From: Hyphomicrobiales bacterium
GTDB taxonomy: Bacteria > Pseudomonadota > Alphaproteobacteria > Rhizobiales > Rhizobiaceae
DNA: 64,000 nt
Reading direction: 5' to 3'
Assembly: GCA_900473805.1 (NCBI GenBank)
Contig: UCMS01000014.1
Location: 124,001-188,000, forward strand
Shown here: positions 44,649 to 52,949 of the stretch, piece by piece
How the letters are laid out: each line of letters begins with the position of its first letter
Numbering within the stretch: the stretch's first letter is position 1
Program-made: the position numbers and the translations under genes
The notes under the pieces: model-generated
The model's database searches: none
Seen by the model: the letters and a program-made list of their open reading frames with translations, nothing else
What the model was told of the DNA's origin: nothing

Positions 44649-44678
44649 GCAGGATGGTTCGCCGTCCGCTATTTCCGC

Positions 44679-44876
44679 TTAGATGGGCATCTCGAGCTTT
44701 CGCGCTTCGGAAACCAGCATGATGGGAATTCCGTCACGGATCGGATAGGCGAGCCTCGCCTTTTCCGACACGAGTTCGTTCTTTTCTCGGTCGTACTTGA
44801 GTATGCCCTGCGTCAGGGGGCAAACGAGGAGTTCGAGCATCTTCGGATCGACCAGACTGGTCGTCTTTTCTTCCAT
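44679..44876 (-). CDS. Trm112 family protein
   Basis: A 65-residue protein with the Trm112/YcaR fold: [17 protein letters not shown] and [11 protein letters not shown]. Only one cysteine of the usual zinc set is visible, so it probably lacks zinc, as in many bacterial members. In eukaryotes Trm112 activates methyltransferases; the bacterial role is unclear. ATG 44876 fits; a longer ORF to 44945 overlaps the LON-domain gene. It starts 7 bases after that gene's stop. Confidence 0.88.
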   Translation of the reverse strand: MEEKTTSLVDPKMLELLVCPLTQGILKYDREKNELVSEKARLAYPIRDGIPIMLVSEARKLEMPI

Positions 44877-44883
44877 CACGAGC

Positions 44884-45561
44884 CTACTGAAGCATGGTAT
44901 CGCCCTCGCCGAAGGTGCGGGCGAGTACGATTTCGGTGATGGCAATCAGCGTCTCGGCACGGGTCTTGAGATCCGGCGCCTCCAGCAATGCCTGCTTTTC
45001 CGCCGGTCCGAAAGGCGACATCATGGACAGCGAGTTCACCAACGTAATGTTGGATGCACGCTCGACACTTTCCCAGTCGGCTTCCAGCTTGTTGGCTTCA
45101 AGATAAGCCCGAAATGCCGAAAGAAGGCCGGACCGGTCGACCTGCGCCTCATCCTCGGAATGCGTAAGATCGGCAACGAAAGGCGCGATGTGAAAGCTGC
45201 GATACGGCTTGGAGCTTGCCACCTCGTCCAACAGCCGGAACCGGCAAACGCCGGCAAGCGACACGATATAGCGTCCATCCCCCGTCTCCGTGAAGGAGGT
45301 GATACGGCCAATGCAGCCGACGGGCGCCAGTGCCGGACGCTCCGGCAGAATATCCGCCTGCACTTCAGTGAGAGCTGGCTGGATCATGCCGATGAGACGG
45401 TTCCCCGCCATAGCCGCATCGAGCATGGCGAGATATCGCGGCTCGAAAATATTGAGCGGCAACTGCCCGCCCGGAAGGAGCAGGGCGCCCGAAATCGGAA
45501 AGACAGGAACCGTTTCCGGGAGATCCTCTGCGGTTAAATATCTGGCATTTCCCACTTGCAT
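44884..45561 (-). CDS. LON N-terminal substrate-binding domain protein
   Basis: A 225-residue protein made only of the LON substrate-binding (PUA-like) domain, without ATPase or protease parts. [33 protein letters not shown] and GCIGRITSF are its hallmarks. Such proteins are common in alphaproteobacteria and have no proven function. It sits in a minus-strand series with cnoX-like thioredoxin upstream and Trm112 downstream. Confidence 0.9.
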   Translation of the reverse strand: MQVGNARYLTAEDLPETVPVFPISGALLLPGGQLPLNIFEPRYLAMLDAAMAGNRLIGMIQPALTEVQADILPERPALAPVGCIGRITSFTETGDGRYIVSLAGVCRFRLLDEVASSKPYRSFHIAPFVADLTHSEDEAQVDRSGLLSAFRAYLEANKLEADWESVERASNITLVNSLSMMSPFGPAEKQALLEAPDLKTRAETLIAITEIVLARTFGEGDTMLQ

Positions 45562-45646
45562 CGAAGCACATCCTGTCCGGAAGAGCCGGCGTTCATTCCC
45601 GCTTCTATCTGGTTCGCTTCGGCCAAAACTCAAGGCCGGGAGCTGC

Positions 45647-46621
45647 TCACGAAAACAGGATCGACGAGAGCTTGCGCCGCGCCATCACGGTCGCCGGATC
45701 CTTCGGCCCCCAGACTTCGAAGAACTGCAAAAGCTGCTTGCGTGCACCGTCGTCCTCGAAGGTTCGGTCGCGCTTCATGATGAGGAGGAGGTGTTCTGCC
45801 GCTTCCTCGCGGCGTCCCTCCACATTGCGGATCTTGGCAAGCTTCATCCGCGCCGCGTGATCATCGGGATGGAGCGACAAAGTGTGTTCGAGCGCGACGG
45901 GATCGCCAAGTTTGCGCGCCTCCTCGATCTGATCGAGCCGCTTCAGAAGAGCCTGAACCTCCGGCGCCTTCGAGAGCTCCTCAGGCAACTGGGTCAGAAG
46001 TTCGCGCGCGCGCTGGTGCTGATTGGCGCCGATCATGCAATCGGCCAGCCCGGCGATCGCCTGTATGTTGTCAGGGTCTGCCTGCAGGACGGCAGCAAAC
46101 AGCTGGGCGGCACCGTCGATGTCACCTGCCGTAAGAAGGCCGGCAGCTTCGTCGAGAACAGCCGCGATTTCAGCAGCCTGATCAGCGCCCGCCGGGCCGG
46201 CGATCTTGTCGATGAATGCTTTCACCTGGCTCTCGGGTAACGCTCCCATGAAGCCGTCGGCAGGACGACCGTTGACGAAAGCGACGACGGCGGGGATTGA
46301 CTGAATGCCGAGCTGTCCGGCGACCGAAGGATGGTCGTCGATGTTCATCTTGACCAGCTTGACGCGTCCGCCGGCATCCTTGACGGCCTTTTCGATCACA
46401 GGCGTCAGTTGCTTGCAGGGCCCGCACCAGGGCGCCCAGAAATCAACGAGAACCGGCTGGTTGCGCGATTCGTCCATGACATCGCGGGCAAAGTTTGCCG
46501 TCGTCGTGTCCTTGATCAGATCGCCTGAGGGGGAGTTTGCCTGAGGAGCGTCACCGAACTGTGCCTTGGCCGTCATGGTCTGGTTGCCATATCCGCCATA
46601 TGGATTACCGTACTCACTCAT
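45647..46621 (-). CDS. Thioredoxin-TPR protein (CnoX/YbbN-like)
   Basis: A 324-residue protein with a thioredoxin domain (active site WCGPC, C66 and C69, in VLVDFWAPWCGPCKQLTP) followed by a C-terminal TPR region (about 170-324). E. coli CnoX has a related layout but lacks the CxxC pair; some alphaproteobacterial relatives keep it and act as chaperone plus thiol reductase. It lies 85 bases upstream of the LON-domain gene. Confidence 0.9.
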   Translation of the reverse strand: MSEYGNPYGGYGNQTMTAKAQFGDAPQANSPSGDLIKDTTTANFARDVMDESRNQPVLVDFWAPWCGPCKQLTPVIEKAVKDAGGRVKLVKMNIDDHPSVAGQLGIQSIPAVVAFVNGRPADGFMGALPESQVKAFIDKIAGPAGADQAAEIAAVLDEAAGLLTAGDIDGAAQLFAAVLQADPDNIQAIAGLADCMIGANQHQRARELLTQLPEELSKAPEVQALLKRLDQIEEARKLGDPVALEHTLSLHPDDHAARMKLAKIRNVEGRREEAAEHLLLIMKRDRTFEDDGARKQLLQFFEVWGPKDPATVMARRKLSSILFS

Positions 46622-46684
46622 CGTCTATCTCCCGCCTGTGTTGCGACCTCGATAAGCCGCCATGCTTGCCGTTAAGATCGTATG

Positions 46685-47188
46685 TCAGGCCGTTACTTTC
46701 AAGACAAGCGGCGTGTGCCCGGTGGCCTCCATGAAGCGGATCAGATCGTCCCGCGCAATCGATGTGGTCGCATCGTTGGAAAGCGGATGGCAGTTGATGA
46801 CCTCATGCTCCATCAACTCGCTGTCGAGGATGAAGGTGACGTTCTTACCCGTATCATTGATCGCGCCGAATGCCGTCACGGAACCCGGAGCGACACCGAG
46901 ATACTCCATCAGCTTCTCAGGCTTGCCGAAGGACACCTTGCTGGCCGCACCGATGATCGTGTGCACAGTCTTCAGATCAACGGAGGCGTTCTCCTCGACG
47001 GTCAGCAGGAAGAAGTTGTCCTTCTTGTCCTTGACGAAGAGGTTCTTCGTATGACCTCCGGGGATCTCGTCACGCAGGGAAGCCGACTCCGCGACGGTGA
47101 AGACGGGTGGGTGCGTCTTGGTGGTGTGCCCGATTCCGAGTTCGTCGAGGAAACGGAAGAGATCAGCGGCGGTTCTGGGTGTCGTCAT
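46685..47188 (-). CDS. Prolyl-tRNA deacylase ProX/YbaK-type
   Basis: A 167-residue YbaK-domain protein. FVKDKKDNFFLLTV holds the conserved catalytic lysine, and LGVAPGSVTAFGAIND is the typical central motif. ProX-type free-standing editing enzymes hydrolyse Ala-tRNA-Pro. ATG 47188 has GAGGA upstream; a GTG at 47200 is less likely. Confidence 0.9.
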   Translation of the reverse strand: MTTPRTAADLFRFLDELGIGHTTKTHPPVFTVAESASLRDEIPGGHTKNLFVKDKKDNFFLLTVEENASVDLKTVHTIIGAASKVSFGKPEKLMEYLGVAPGSVTAFGAINDTGKNVTFILDSELMEHEVINCHPLSNDATTSIARDDLIRFMEATGHTPLVLKVTA

Positions 47189-47372
47189 GTTTGTCCTCAC
47201 TGTGAATTGTCGGGGGCACCGACAGTGCGACTATCAGATTTTCTCCAAAGCAATAGGTCCAGGACCGACCTCGCGCAATCTTTTCAGTGCCCGAAAAGCC
47301 CGGAAAACCTGAGCTTTGTCAGAGCGTTGTCTGGTTTTGGATTTTTTTTCGCGCCGATCCGTCATTTCCCTG

Positions 47373-47401
47373 TTGCATTTGAAAATCGGTTGGGCCATAT
47401 A
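47373..47401 (+). promoter_or_regulatory. Candidate promoter of tRNA-Gly
   Basis: TTGCAT at 47373-47378 and CATATA at 47396-47401 are spaced by exactly 17 bases and lie 65 bases before the tRNA. The match is to the general sigma-70 consensus only. Confidence 0.45.
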
Positions 47402-47465
47402 GCGCCCGTCGCCGCAAGACGGACGGCCCACGATCCAGACACTACCCCAGGATCGCGGTTGATGA

Positions 47466-47540
47466 GCGGGTGTAGCTCAGGGGTAGAGCACAACCTTGCC
47501 AAGGTTGGGGTCGGGCGTTCGAATCGCCTCACCCGCTCCA
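47466..47540 (+). tRNA. tRNA-Gly (anticodon GCC)
   Basis: A full cloverleaf is visible: acceptor GCGGGTG/CACCCGC, D-arm GCTC...GAGC, anticodon stem CAACC/GGTTG around loop TTGCCAA (anticodon GCC at 47498-47500), T-loop TTCGAAT, discriminator T and encoded CCA at 47538-47540. It reads GGC and GGU codons. Confidence 0.97.
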
Positions 47541-47624
47541 TTTTCTCCAGAAATGATTGTGAGATTGGCTGGACACCTCGGGGCGTCGCGTTGTCTATTC
47601 TGCCGAAACATCGGGAGATATGGC

Positions 47625-48392
47625 ATGACAGGACGTCTGGCTGGAAAAGTGGCGATCATTTCGGGCGGAGCAACCGGGATGGGCGGCGCATCATCTAGGC
47701 TGTTTGCCAGCGAAGGTGCCAAGGTCGCTATCATCGATCGCAACAAATCTGCCGCCGAGGAAACAGCACACATCATTCGTTTAGCGGGTGGCGTTGCTGA
47801 GGTTTTCCAGGCTGATGTGTCGGATGAGGATCAGGTGAATGCGGCGGTTAAGGCGGTAGAGGGGGCGCTTGGGCCTGCTACCGTGCTCTTCAACCACGCC
47901 GGGACCATCGTCATCAAACCATTCCTTGAAACGACCCTGGAGGAATGGGACTGGCTGCATGCGGTCAATGTCCGCTCGATGTTTCTCATGACACGTGCCG
48001 TTTTGCCGGGCATGATCGCGGCAGGGGGCGGCTCGATCGTCTGCACCTCCTCGATTTCGGCCGTCGCCGCGACCCCGATGGAGGTTCTCTATGACACCAC
48101 CAAGGGTGCGGTGCACATGTTTGCGCGGGCGATCGCAGTTGAGTTCCGCGATCGCAACATTCGCTGCAATGCCGTCTGTCCCGGGTTCATCCGCACACCC
48201 CACGGGCTGCGGGAGGTAGCGGAACTGACGGCGCACGGTGTCGATGTTTCCGAAGCGGCGATTGCCGCTCAGCAGGGACGAATCGGCGAACCCGAGGACG
48301 TCGCGCGGGCCGCTCTATATCTTGCCAGTGACGACTCGCAGTTCGTCAACGGCGTGCACCTGTTCGTCGACAACGGCTTCACCGCCATCTGA
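47625..48392 (+). CDS. Short-chain dehydrogenase/reductase
   Basis: A 255-residue classical SDR. The cofactor loop reads SGGATGMGGASSRLFA, followed by an acidic IIDRN that favours NAD. NHAG replaces the usual NNAG. The catalytic Ser lies in SSISAV and the YDTTK segment gives Tyr-xxx-Lys. The C-terminus GVHLFVDNGFTAI is typical. ATG 47625 has GGGAG upstream. The substrate is unknown. Confidence 0.92.
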   Translation: MTGRLAGKVAIISGGATGMGGASSRLFASEGAKVAIIDRNKSAAEETAHIIRLAGGVAEVFQADVSDEDQVNAAVKAVEGALGPATVLFNHAGTIVIKPFLETTLEEWDWLHAVNVRSMFLMTRAVLPGMIAAGGGSIVCTSSISAVAATPMEVLYDTTKGAVHMFARAIAVEFRDRNIRCNAVCPGFIRTPHGLREVAELTAHGVDVSEAAIAAQQGRIGEPEDVARAALYLASDDSQFVNGVHLFVDNGFTAI

Positions 48393-48394
48393 CC

Positions 48395-49405
48395 TCAGTT
48401 CTTTGAAAACACATAATCCGTTTCCTGGCGAAGCACCTCGCCGGGTCGCAGAATCGCGCTTGGGAAACCTGCATGGTTCACCGCATCCGGCCAGATCTGT
48501 GTTTCCAGGCAGAAACCGGCATAGGGACCATAGCGGCGCCCTCCGAGGCCGGGAACGGCAACATCAAGATAGACACCGGCATAGAACTGGATGCCAGGCT
48601 CTGTGGTCAGAACCTCCATGGCAACCCCGGAGTTGACGCTGCGCGCCAGTGCCACGCTGCGTTTACCGGTACGATGGTTTGAAAGGCAGAAATTGTGATC
48701 ATATCCGAACTGCCCTGCCTCTGACTTGAACCGGATCGGCCGCATCTCGCGGAAGTCGAAGGCCGTGTTCTCGACGGATCGAATTTCGCCGGTTGGGATG
48801 AGCCTGTCGTCGACCGGTGTGTAATGATCGGCGGCGATCATAAGATCGTGGCCCAGTATGTCGGACCGGCCATCAAGATTGAAATAGGCATGATGGCAGA
48901 CATTCGCGATCGTCGGTTTGTCGGTGATCGTCTCATAGACGGCTGCGAAAACTCCGCCTTCCTTTAACGCAAAACTTGCCCTGGTCCGTGTGGTTCCCGG
49001 ATATCCAGCCCGGCCATCGCGGTCGACGGCCTCCATGACGACAAAGTCGGATCCCTGGTCCAAAATCGTCCAGTTCTGACGCGCCATCCCGCCGGAGCCG
49101 CCGTGAAGATGGGTGAGCCCCTTTTCGTTCAGTTCCAGCTGGTAGTGAACGCCATCGATGGAGAAGCGGCCGTCACCGATGCGGTTGGCGCAGCGGCCGG
49201 GCGTTGCGCCGAAATAGGGCGAATGGTCTAGATAGCTGGCAAGATCCTCGAACCCGAGAACCAGCGGCGCATCGTGTCCCTCCAGCCGCAGATCCTGCAG
49301 GACCGCGCCGAAGGTGATGATCGAGGCCGTCAGGCCACCGCCCTTCAGCACAACCTTTTCGACCACCTCGCCGCCGGGCATCGTGCCGAACACCGTTTTT
49401 GTCAT
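48395..49405 (-). CDS. galM: Aldose 1-epimerase (galactose mutarotase)
   Basis: A 336-residue GalM-type mutarotase. Catalytic histidines lie in ANVCHHAYFNLDGRSD, and the catalytic glutamate is expected in GFCLETQIWPDAVNH. HYQLELNEKGLTHLHGG and GYDHNFCL are substrate-site segments. It converts alpha- and beta-sugar anomers and would feed the galactose route encoded at 1-3.5 kb. It is convergent with the SDR gene, only 2 bases from it. Confidence 0.93.
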   Translation of the reverse strand: MTKTVFGTMPGGEVVEKVVLKGGGLTASIITFGAVLQDLRLEGHDAPLVLGFEDLASYLDHSPYFGATPGRCANRIGDGRFSIDGVHYQLELNEKGLTHLHGGSGGMARQNWTILDQGSDFVVMEAVDRDGRAGYPGTTRTRASFALKEGGVFAAVYETITDKPTIANVCHHAYFNLDGRSDILGHDLMIAADHYTPVDDRLIPTGEIRSVENTAFDFREMRPIRFKSEAGQFGYDHNFCLSNHRTGKRSVALARSVNSGVAMEVLTTEPGIQFYAGVYLDVAVPGLGGRRYGPYAGFCLETQIWPDAVNHAGFPSAILRPGEVLRQETDYVFSKN

Positions 49406-49444
49406 GTTTTTCTCCTCGCCTCGTATCTTAAAGTCTTTTCCGCG

Positions 49445-50629
49445 TTATCGCGCCAGTTCACGCGCAGCAGTCTCCAGGCCACCCAGTGTCAGCGGATACA
49501 TCCGGTCACCGATAAGCCGCCGAATCAGGCCGACGGACATCGTATAGTCCCAATTCGCCTGCGGCATGGGGTTGATCCAGAGATACCGGCGAAAGTGGTC
49601 GGTCAATCGTGTGAGCCAGGCCGCACCGCTTTCGCTGTTCCAGTGCTCCACCGAGCCGCCGGGATGGGTGATTTCGTAGGGGCTCATGGCCGCATCGCCG
49701 ACGAAGATCAGTCGATAATCCGAGCCGAAGGTCCTGATGACATCAGCCGTCGGAATGGTATCGGCATGGCGGCGCTGGTTGTCCTTCCAGACGCGCTCAT
49801 AGGGGCAATTATGGAAGTAGAAATACTCCATGTGCCGGAATTCGGAGCGGGCCGCCGAAAACAGCTCCTCCACCTCGCGCACATGGTCGTCCATCGAGCC
49901 GCCGATATCGAAAAACATCAGAAGCTTCACGGCATTACGCCGCTCGGCTTGTGTCTTCACATCCAGATAGCCGTGCTCGGCGGTGGAGCGGATCGTGCCG
50001 GCGAGATCGAGTTCCTCTGCCGCCCCTTCACGCACGAAGCGGCGCAGGCGTCGCAGCGCCACCTTGATGTTGCGCGTGCCGAGCTCGACGCGGTCATCGA
50101 GATTGCGAAACTCCCTGCTGTCCCAGACCTTCACCGCACGTCGATGGCGGCTTTCCTCCTGGCCGATGCGCACGCCTTCCGGATTGTAACCATAGGCGCC
50201 GAAGGGCGAGGTGCCGGCCGTGCCGATCCATTTGCTGCCGCCCTGATGGCGCTCCTTCTGTTCGGCGAGGCGTTGTTTCAGCGTTTCCATCAGCTTGTCG
50301 AAGCCGCCGAGGCTCTCGATCAGCGCCTTTTCCTCGTTCGACAGATGCTTTTCCGCCAGCCGGCGCAGCCAGTCTTCGGGAACCGCCTGCTGATCGACGG
50401 CTTCAGCGGCCCCCTCGCCCAGGATGCCGCCAAAAATCTCCGAAAACACCCGGTCGAAGCGATCGATGAAGCGCTCGTCCTTCACCAGGGTGGTGCGGGC
50501 GAGATAGTAGAAGCCCTCCGGGTCGAAATCGACGAGCCCCGCCTTCAGGCCTTCGAGCAGCGCCAGATATTCCCGCAAGGTGACGGGAACCTTCTCTTCT
50601 TTCAGGCGCAGGAAAAAGGGCAAAAACAT
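49445..50629 (-). CDS. VWA domain protein (CoxE-like)
   Basis: A 394-residue protein with an N-terminal helical region and a C-terminal von Willebrand A domain. The metal-binding MIDAS motif is FFDIGGSMDDH (DxGxS). YFYFHNCPYERVWKD and IFVGDAAMSPYE are further VWA strands. CoxE-like proteins work with MoxR-type AAA+ ATPases in metalloenzyme activation, but no MoxR gene lies in the adjacent part of this window. Confidence 0.85.
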   Translation of the reverse strand: MFLPFFLRLKEEKVPVTLREYLALLEGLKAGLVDFDPEGFYYLARTTLVKDERFIDRFDRVFSEIFGGILGEGAAEAVDQQAVPEDWLRRLAEKHLSNEEKALIESLGGFDKLMETLKQRLAEQKERHQGGSKWIGTAGTSPFGAYGYNPEGVRIGQEESRHRRAVKVWDSREFRNLDDRVELGTRNIKVALRRLRRFVREGAAEELDLAGTIRSTAEHGYLDVKTQAERRNAVKLLMFFDIGGSMDDHVREVEELFSAARSEFRHMEYFYFHNCPYERVWKDNQRRHADTIPTADVIRTFGSDYRLIFVGDAAMSPYEITHPGGSVEHWNSESGAAWLTRLTDHFRRYLWINPMPQANWDYTMSVGLIRRLIGDRMYPLTLGGLETAARELAR

Positions 50630-50722
50630 CGGAGGAAGACGGCTCGGTTCATCGGCGGCGGCATCCTGTCACAGAGGACGCCGCCTGTCCCGTCAAAATC
50701 CGCTGCCGGTTCTCGTCTCCCG

Positions 50723-51652
50723 TCAGCCTGCCAGATCCTTGCCGATCTCGTTCAGATCATAGGGCGTCATCTGGTAGATCTCGTTGATCCAGTTGCCGAA
50801 CAAGAGATGCGCATGGCCGCGCCAGCGGTTGAGCGGCGTCAGCGTGTCGTCATTGTGCGGGAAATAGTTGTGCGGCAGCTTGATCGGGATCCCCGCCGAC
50901 TTGTCGCGGAAATATTCGTCGCCCAGCGAGGTGGAATCGTATTCGACATGGTTGAACATGTAGAGGCGGTTGGCGCGCTTCTCCTGCACCAGGCAGACGC
51001 CCATCTCCTCGGATTCGAGCAGGATCTTCAGCTCCGGCACCTTCTCGATGTCTTCGCGGCGGACTTCCGTCCAGCGCGAAACGGGCACCTGAAAATCGTC
51101 GGAGAAGCCGTTCAGATAGACCGAAGACGGCGCCAGATTGCGGTGACGATAGACGCCGAATGCCTTTTCCTTCAGCGGATGCTTCGGGACCTTGTGGAAG
51201 TGGTAGATCGCCGCCATGCCGCCCCAGCAGACATTCATGGTCGAGTGAACATTGGTCTCGGTCCAGTTGAGGATCTCTTCCAGCTCCGGCCAGTAGGTCA
51301 CTTCCTCGAAAGGAAGCGTTTCCACGGGCGCACCGGTGATGATGAAACCGTCGAACTTGCGATCCTTCACCTCGTCCCATGTCTGGTAGAAGGAGAGGAG
51401 ATGCTCTTCCGGCGTGTTCTTGGCCTTGTGACCACCGACGCGCACCAGCGTCAGCTCCACCTGGAGCGGCGACGCACCGATCAGCCGTGCAAATTGCACC
51501 TCGGTCTTGATCTTGTTAGGCATGAGATTGAGCAGGCCGATCTGCAGCGGGCGAATGTCCTGGCGAATGGCCACGGTTTCGGTCATCACCCGCACGCCCT
51601 CATGCACGAGGGTCTCAAAGGCGGGCAGCGTATCGGGAATTCGGATCGGCAT
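50723..51652 (-). CDS. metA: Homoserine O-acyltransferase MetA, probably acetyl-CoA dependent
   Basis: A 309-residue MetA. The nucleophile is in [11 protein letters not shown] (about residue 142), and [20 protein letters not shown] is the family start. At the specificity position the sequence is [13 protein letters not shown], with Glu where succinyl-CoA enzymes such as E. coli have Gly. From published MetA work this predicts O-acetylhomoserine formation. Expression is under a SAM-II riboswitch. The gene lies about 70 bases downstream of the VWA gene's upstream boundary on the same strand but has its own leader. Confidence 0.94.
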   Translation of the reverse strand: MPIRIPDTLPAFETLVHEGVRVMTETVAIRQDIRPLQIGLLNLMPNKIKTEVQFARLIGASPLQVELTLVRVGGHKAKNTPEEHLLSFYQTWDEVKDRKFDGFIITGAPVETLPFEEVTYWPELEEILNWTETNVHSTMNVCWGGMAAIYHFHKVPKHPLKEKAFGVYRHRNLAPSSVYLNGFSDDFQVPVSRWTEVRREDIEKVPELKILLESEEMGVCLVQEKRANRLYMFNHVEYDSTSLGDEYFRDKSAGIPIKLPHNYFPHNDDTLTPLNRWRGHAHLLFGNWINEIYQMTPYDLNEIGKDLAG

Positions 51653-51699
51653 CTTACTCTCGACTTTCCTTTGTCACGGCGGTTCGAGACCGCACAAAC

Positions 51700-51732
51700 A
51701 AAAATACCGGCAGCTTCGATATCGCCACCGGT
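51700..51732 (-). terminator. Intrinsic terminator between SAM-II aptamer and metA
   Basis: On the minus strand ACCGGTGGC (51732-51724) and GCTGCCGGT (51714-51706) form a 9-bp stem with two G-U pairs and a 9-base loop, then A and TTTTT. It sits between the aptamer and metA, so it is placed as a transcriptional expression platform. Confidence 0.72.
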
Positions 51733-51757
51733 CCTCGGAAAGTCTCGACTTGCCTCG

Positions 51758-51814
51758 GCCCTTTAGCGACTTATTTTACGTGGCTGCAAGCCGACCGGCC
51801 AAATCACCACGGGA
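51758..51814 (-). ncRNA. SAM-II riboswitch (metA motif)
   Basis: The minus strand carries the whole SAM-II consensus: GTGGTGATTTGGCC, GGTCGGCTTGCAGCCACG, then the pseudoknot-forming AAGTCGCTAAAGG. It is about 110 bases upstream of metA. SAM-II is the alphaproteobacterial class of S-adenosylmethionine riboswitch, repressing methionine synthesis genes when SAM is high. Confidence 0.95.
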
Positions 51815-51900
51815 CGAAGTGTTCTTTACGCCTGTCTCAAGTGCGAATCAATGGGCAGATCTTCCCTGCGCCATTGTCGGCAGCAGCTCTCCCCGTGCCA

Positions 51901-52851
51901 TCAGTTGCCCCAGACCACGGCTTCCTCGTGCCTCTTGATGAGGTGCTTGAGGTCATTGAAACTGGACCGCACGAAGCTTGCAAACTGCTCGACGGCGGGA
52001 GACCGGGCCGCATCAACACGGCGCAAGATGGCCAGCGCCCTGTCGGGGTGCGGAATGTTGATTGGCAGGGCGGTGATTGCCTTTTCCTTGCGTTGGGCGA
52101 AGACCACACTGTGTGGCATGACGGTGAGCGCATCCGCAGCCTTCAGGTAGTTCACCACGCTGGCGAGCGAACCACCCGAATAGCGGATTCGGATTTCCGT
52201 TGCCCCGAAGGACAGGAGCAGAGCTCTCAGATCCGCAAGCAGCGGGCTCCCCGGCGGCGGAGCCACCCAGGCGTAATCCAGAAGGTGAAACGGCTGCAGT
52301 CGGCGCTTGAGGAGGAGGGGATGGGTGACACGGCAGGCAATCACGTTGCGGCCGGGCAGGATCTGCTGGAAAGCCAGCCCCGAGCCTTCATCGAGAATAT
52401 CGATCGGGCAGATCGCAAGATCGATCTGGTCCGCCTTGAGGGCAGCACGCAGATCGGGAAAATAGCCATAGGACTGGTCGATCCGGACGTCCGGATGCGT
52501 CGCCTGAAACTCGGCGCACATGCCGGCAATCAGCGAGTCCATGAAGAAGGGGCTGCCGGCGACGCGCACCACGCCGCTCTTGCCGACCCTAAAGCTCTCC
52601 ATCAGATCGGAGGCCTTTCGCGAGGCCGCCAACATCGTAAGCCCATGTTCCGCCAACGCAATGCCGAGCGGTGTCGGCTGTAGCGGGCGCCGGCCTTTGA
52701 TGAAGAGCGGTTCGCCCACGCGCTTTTCCAGCATCGATAAGGTGCGCGACACCGCTGGCTGCGCCAGTCCCAGGAGGGCCGCACCTTCCGTCACGCCGCC
52801 CGTTTTGACCACGGCAGCCAGCTGGATCAGATGTCGCTCGTCAAACTTCAT
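51901..52851 (-). CDS. LysR-family regulator of the adjacent aromatic cluster
   Basis: A 316-residue LysR regulator. The N-terminal winged helix reads HLIQLAAVVKTGGVTEGAAL, then QPAVSRTLSMLEKRVGEPLF. The effector domain fills residues 90-300. It is divergent from the dioxygenase operon with 98 bases between starts, the classic layout for an activator of aromatic catabolism. A perfect ATAAC-N5-GTTAT box overlaps its own start codon, suggesting autorepression. The effector is presumably a pathway phenol or intermediate. Confidence 0.92.
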   Translation of the reverse strand: MKFDERHLIQLAAVVKTGGVTEGAALLGLAQPAVSRTLSMLEKRVGEPLFIKGRRPLQPTPLGIALAEHGLTMLAASRKASDLMESFRVGKSGVVRVAGSPFFMDSLIAGMCAEFQATHPDVRIDQSYGYFPDLRAALKADQIDLAICPIDILDEGSGLAFQQILPGRNVIACRVTHPLLLKRRLQPFHLLDYAWVAPPPGSPLLADLRALLLSFGATEIRIRYSGGSLASVVNYLKAADALTVMPHSVVFAQRKEKAITALPINIPHPDRALAILRRVDAARSPAVEQFASFVRSSFNDLKHLIKRHEEAVVWGN

Positions 52852-52864
52852 AACGGATTGTTAT
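52850..52864. promoter_or_regulatory. LysR-type box (T-N11-A) ATAAC-N5-GTTAT
   Basis: A perfect inverted repeat ATAAC-GGATT-GTTAT fits the T-N11-A LysR consensus. It overlaps the ATG of the LysR gene (52849-52851) by two bases and lies about 86 bases upstream of the dioxygenase start. Confidence 0.75.
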
Positions 52865-52949
52865 ATTGGCACCCAAACAAATCATCAATCCTGCATGAAA
52901 GGGCTGCTAGCTTCCTCTCGACCAGCAATGCGGATTTGGGAGGAGATGC

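Noticed and set aside
49274-51766. An 830-codon open frame on the + strand across galM, the VWA gene and metA
   Set aside because: It spans three well supported minus-strand genes and their intergenic leaders, and has no recognisable domain.
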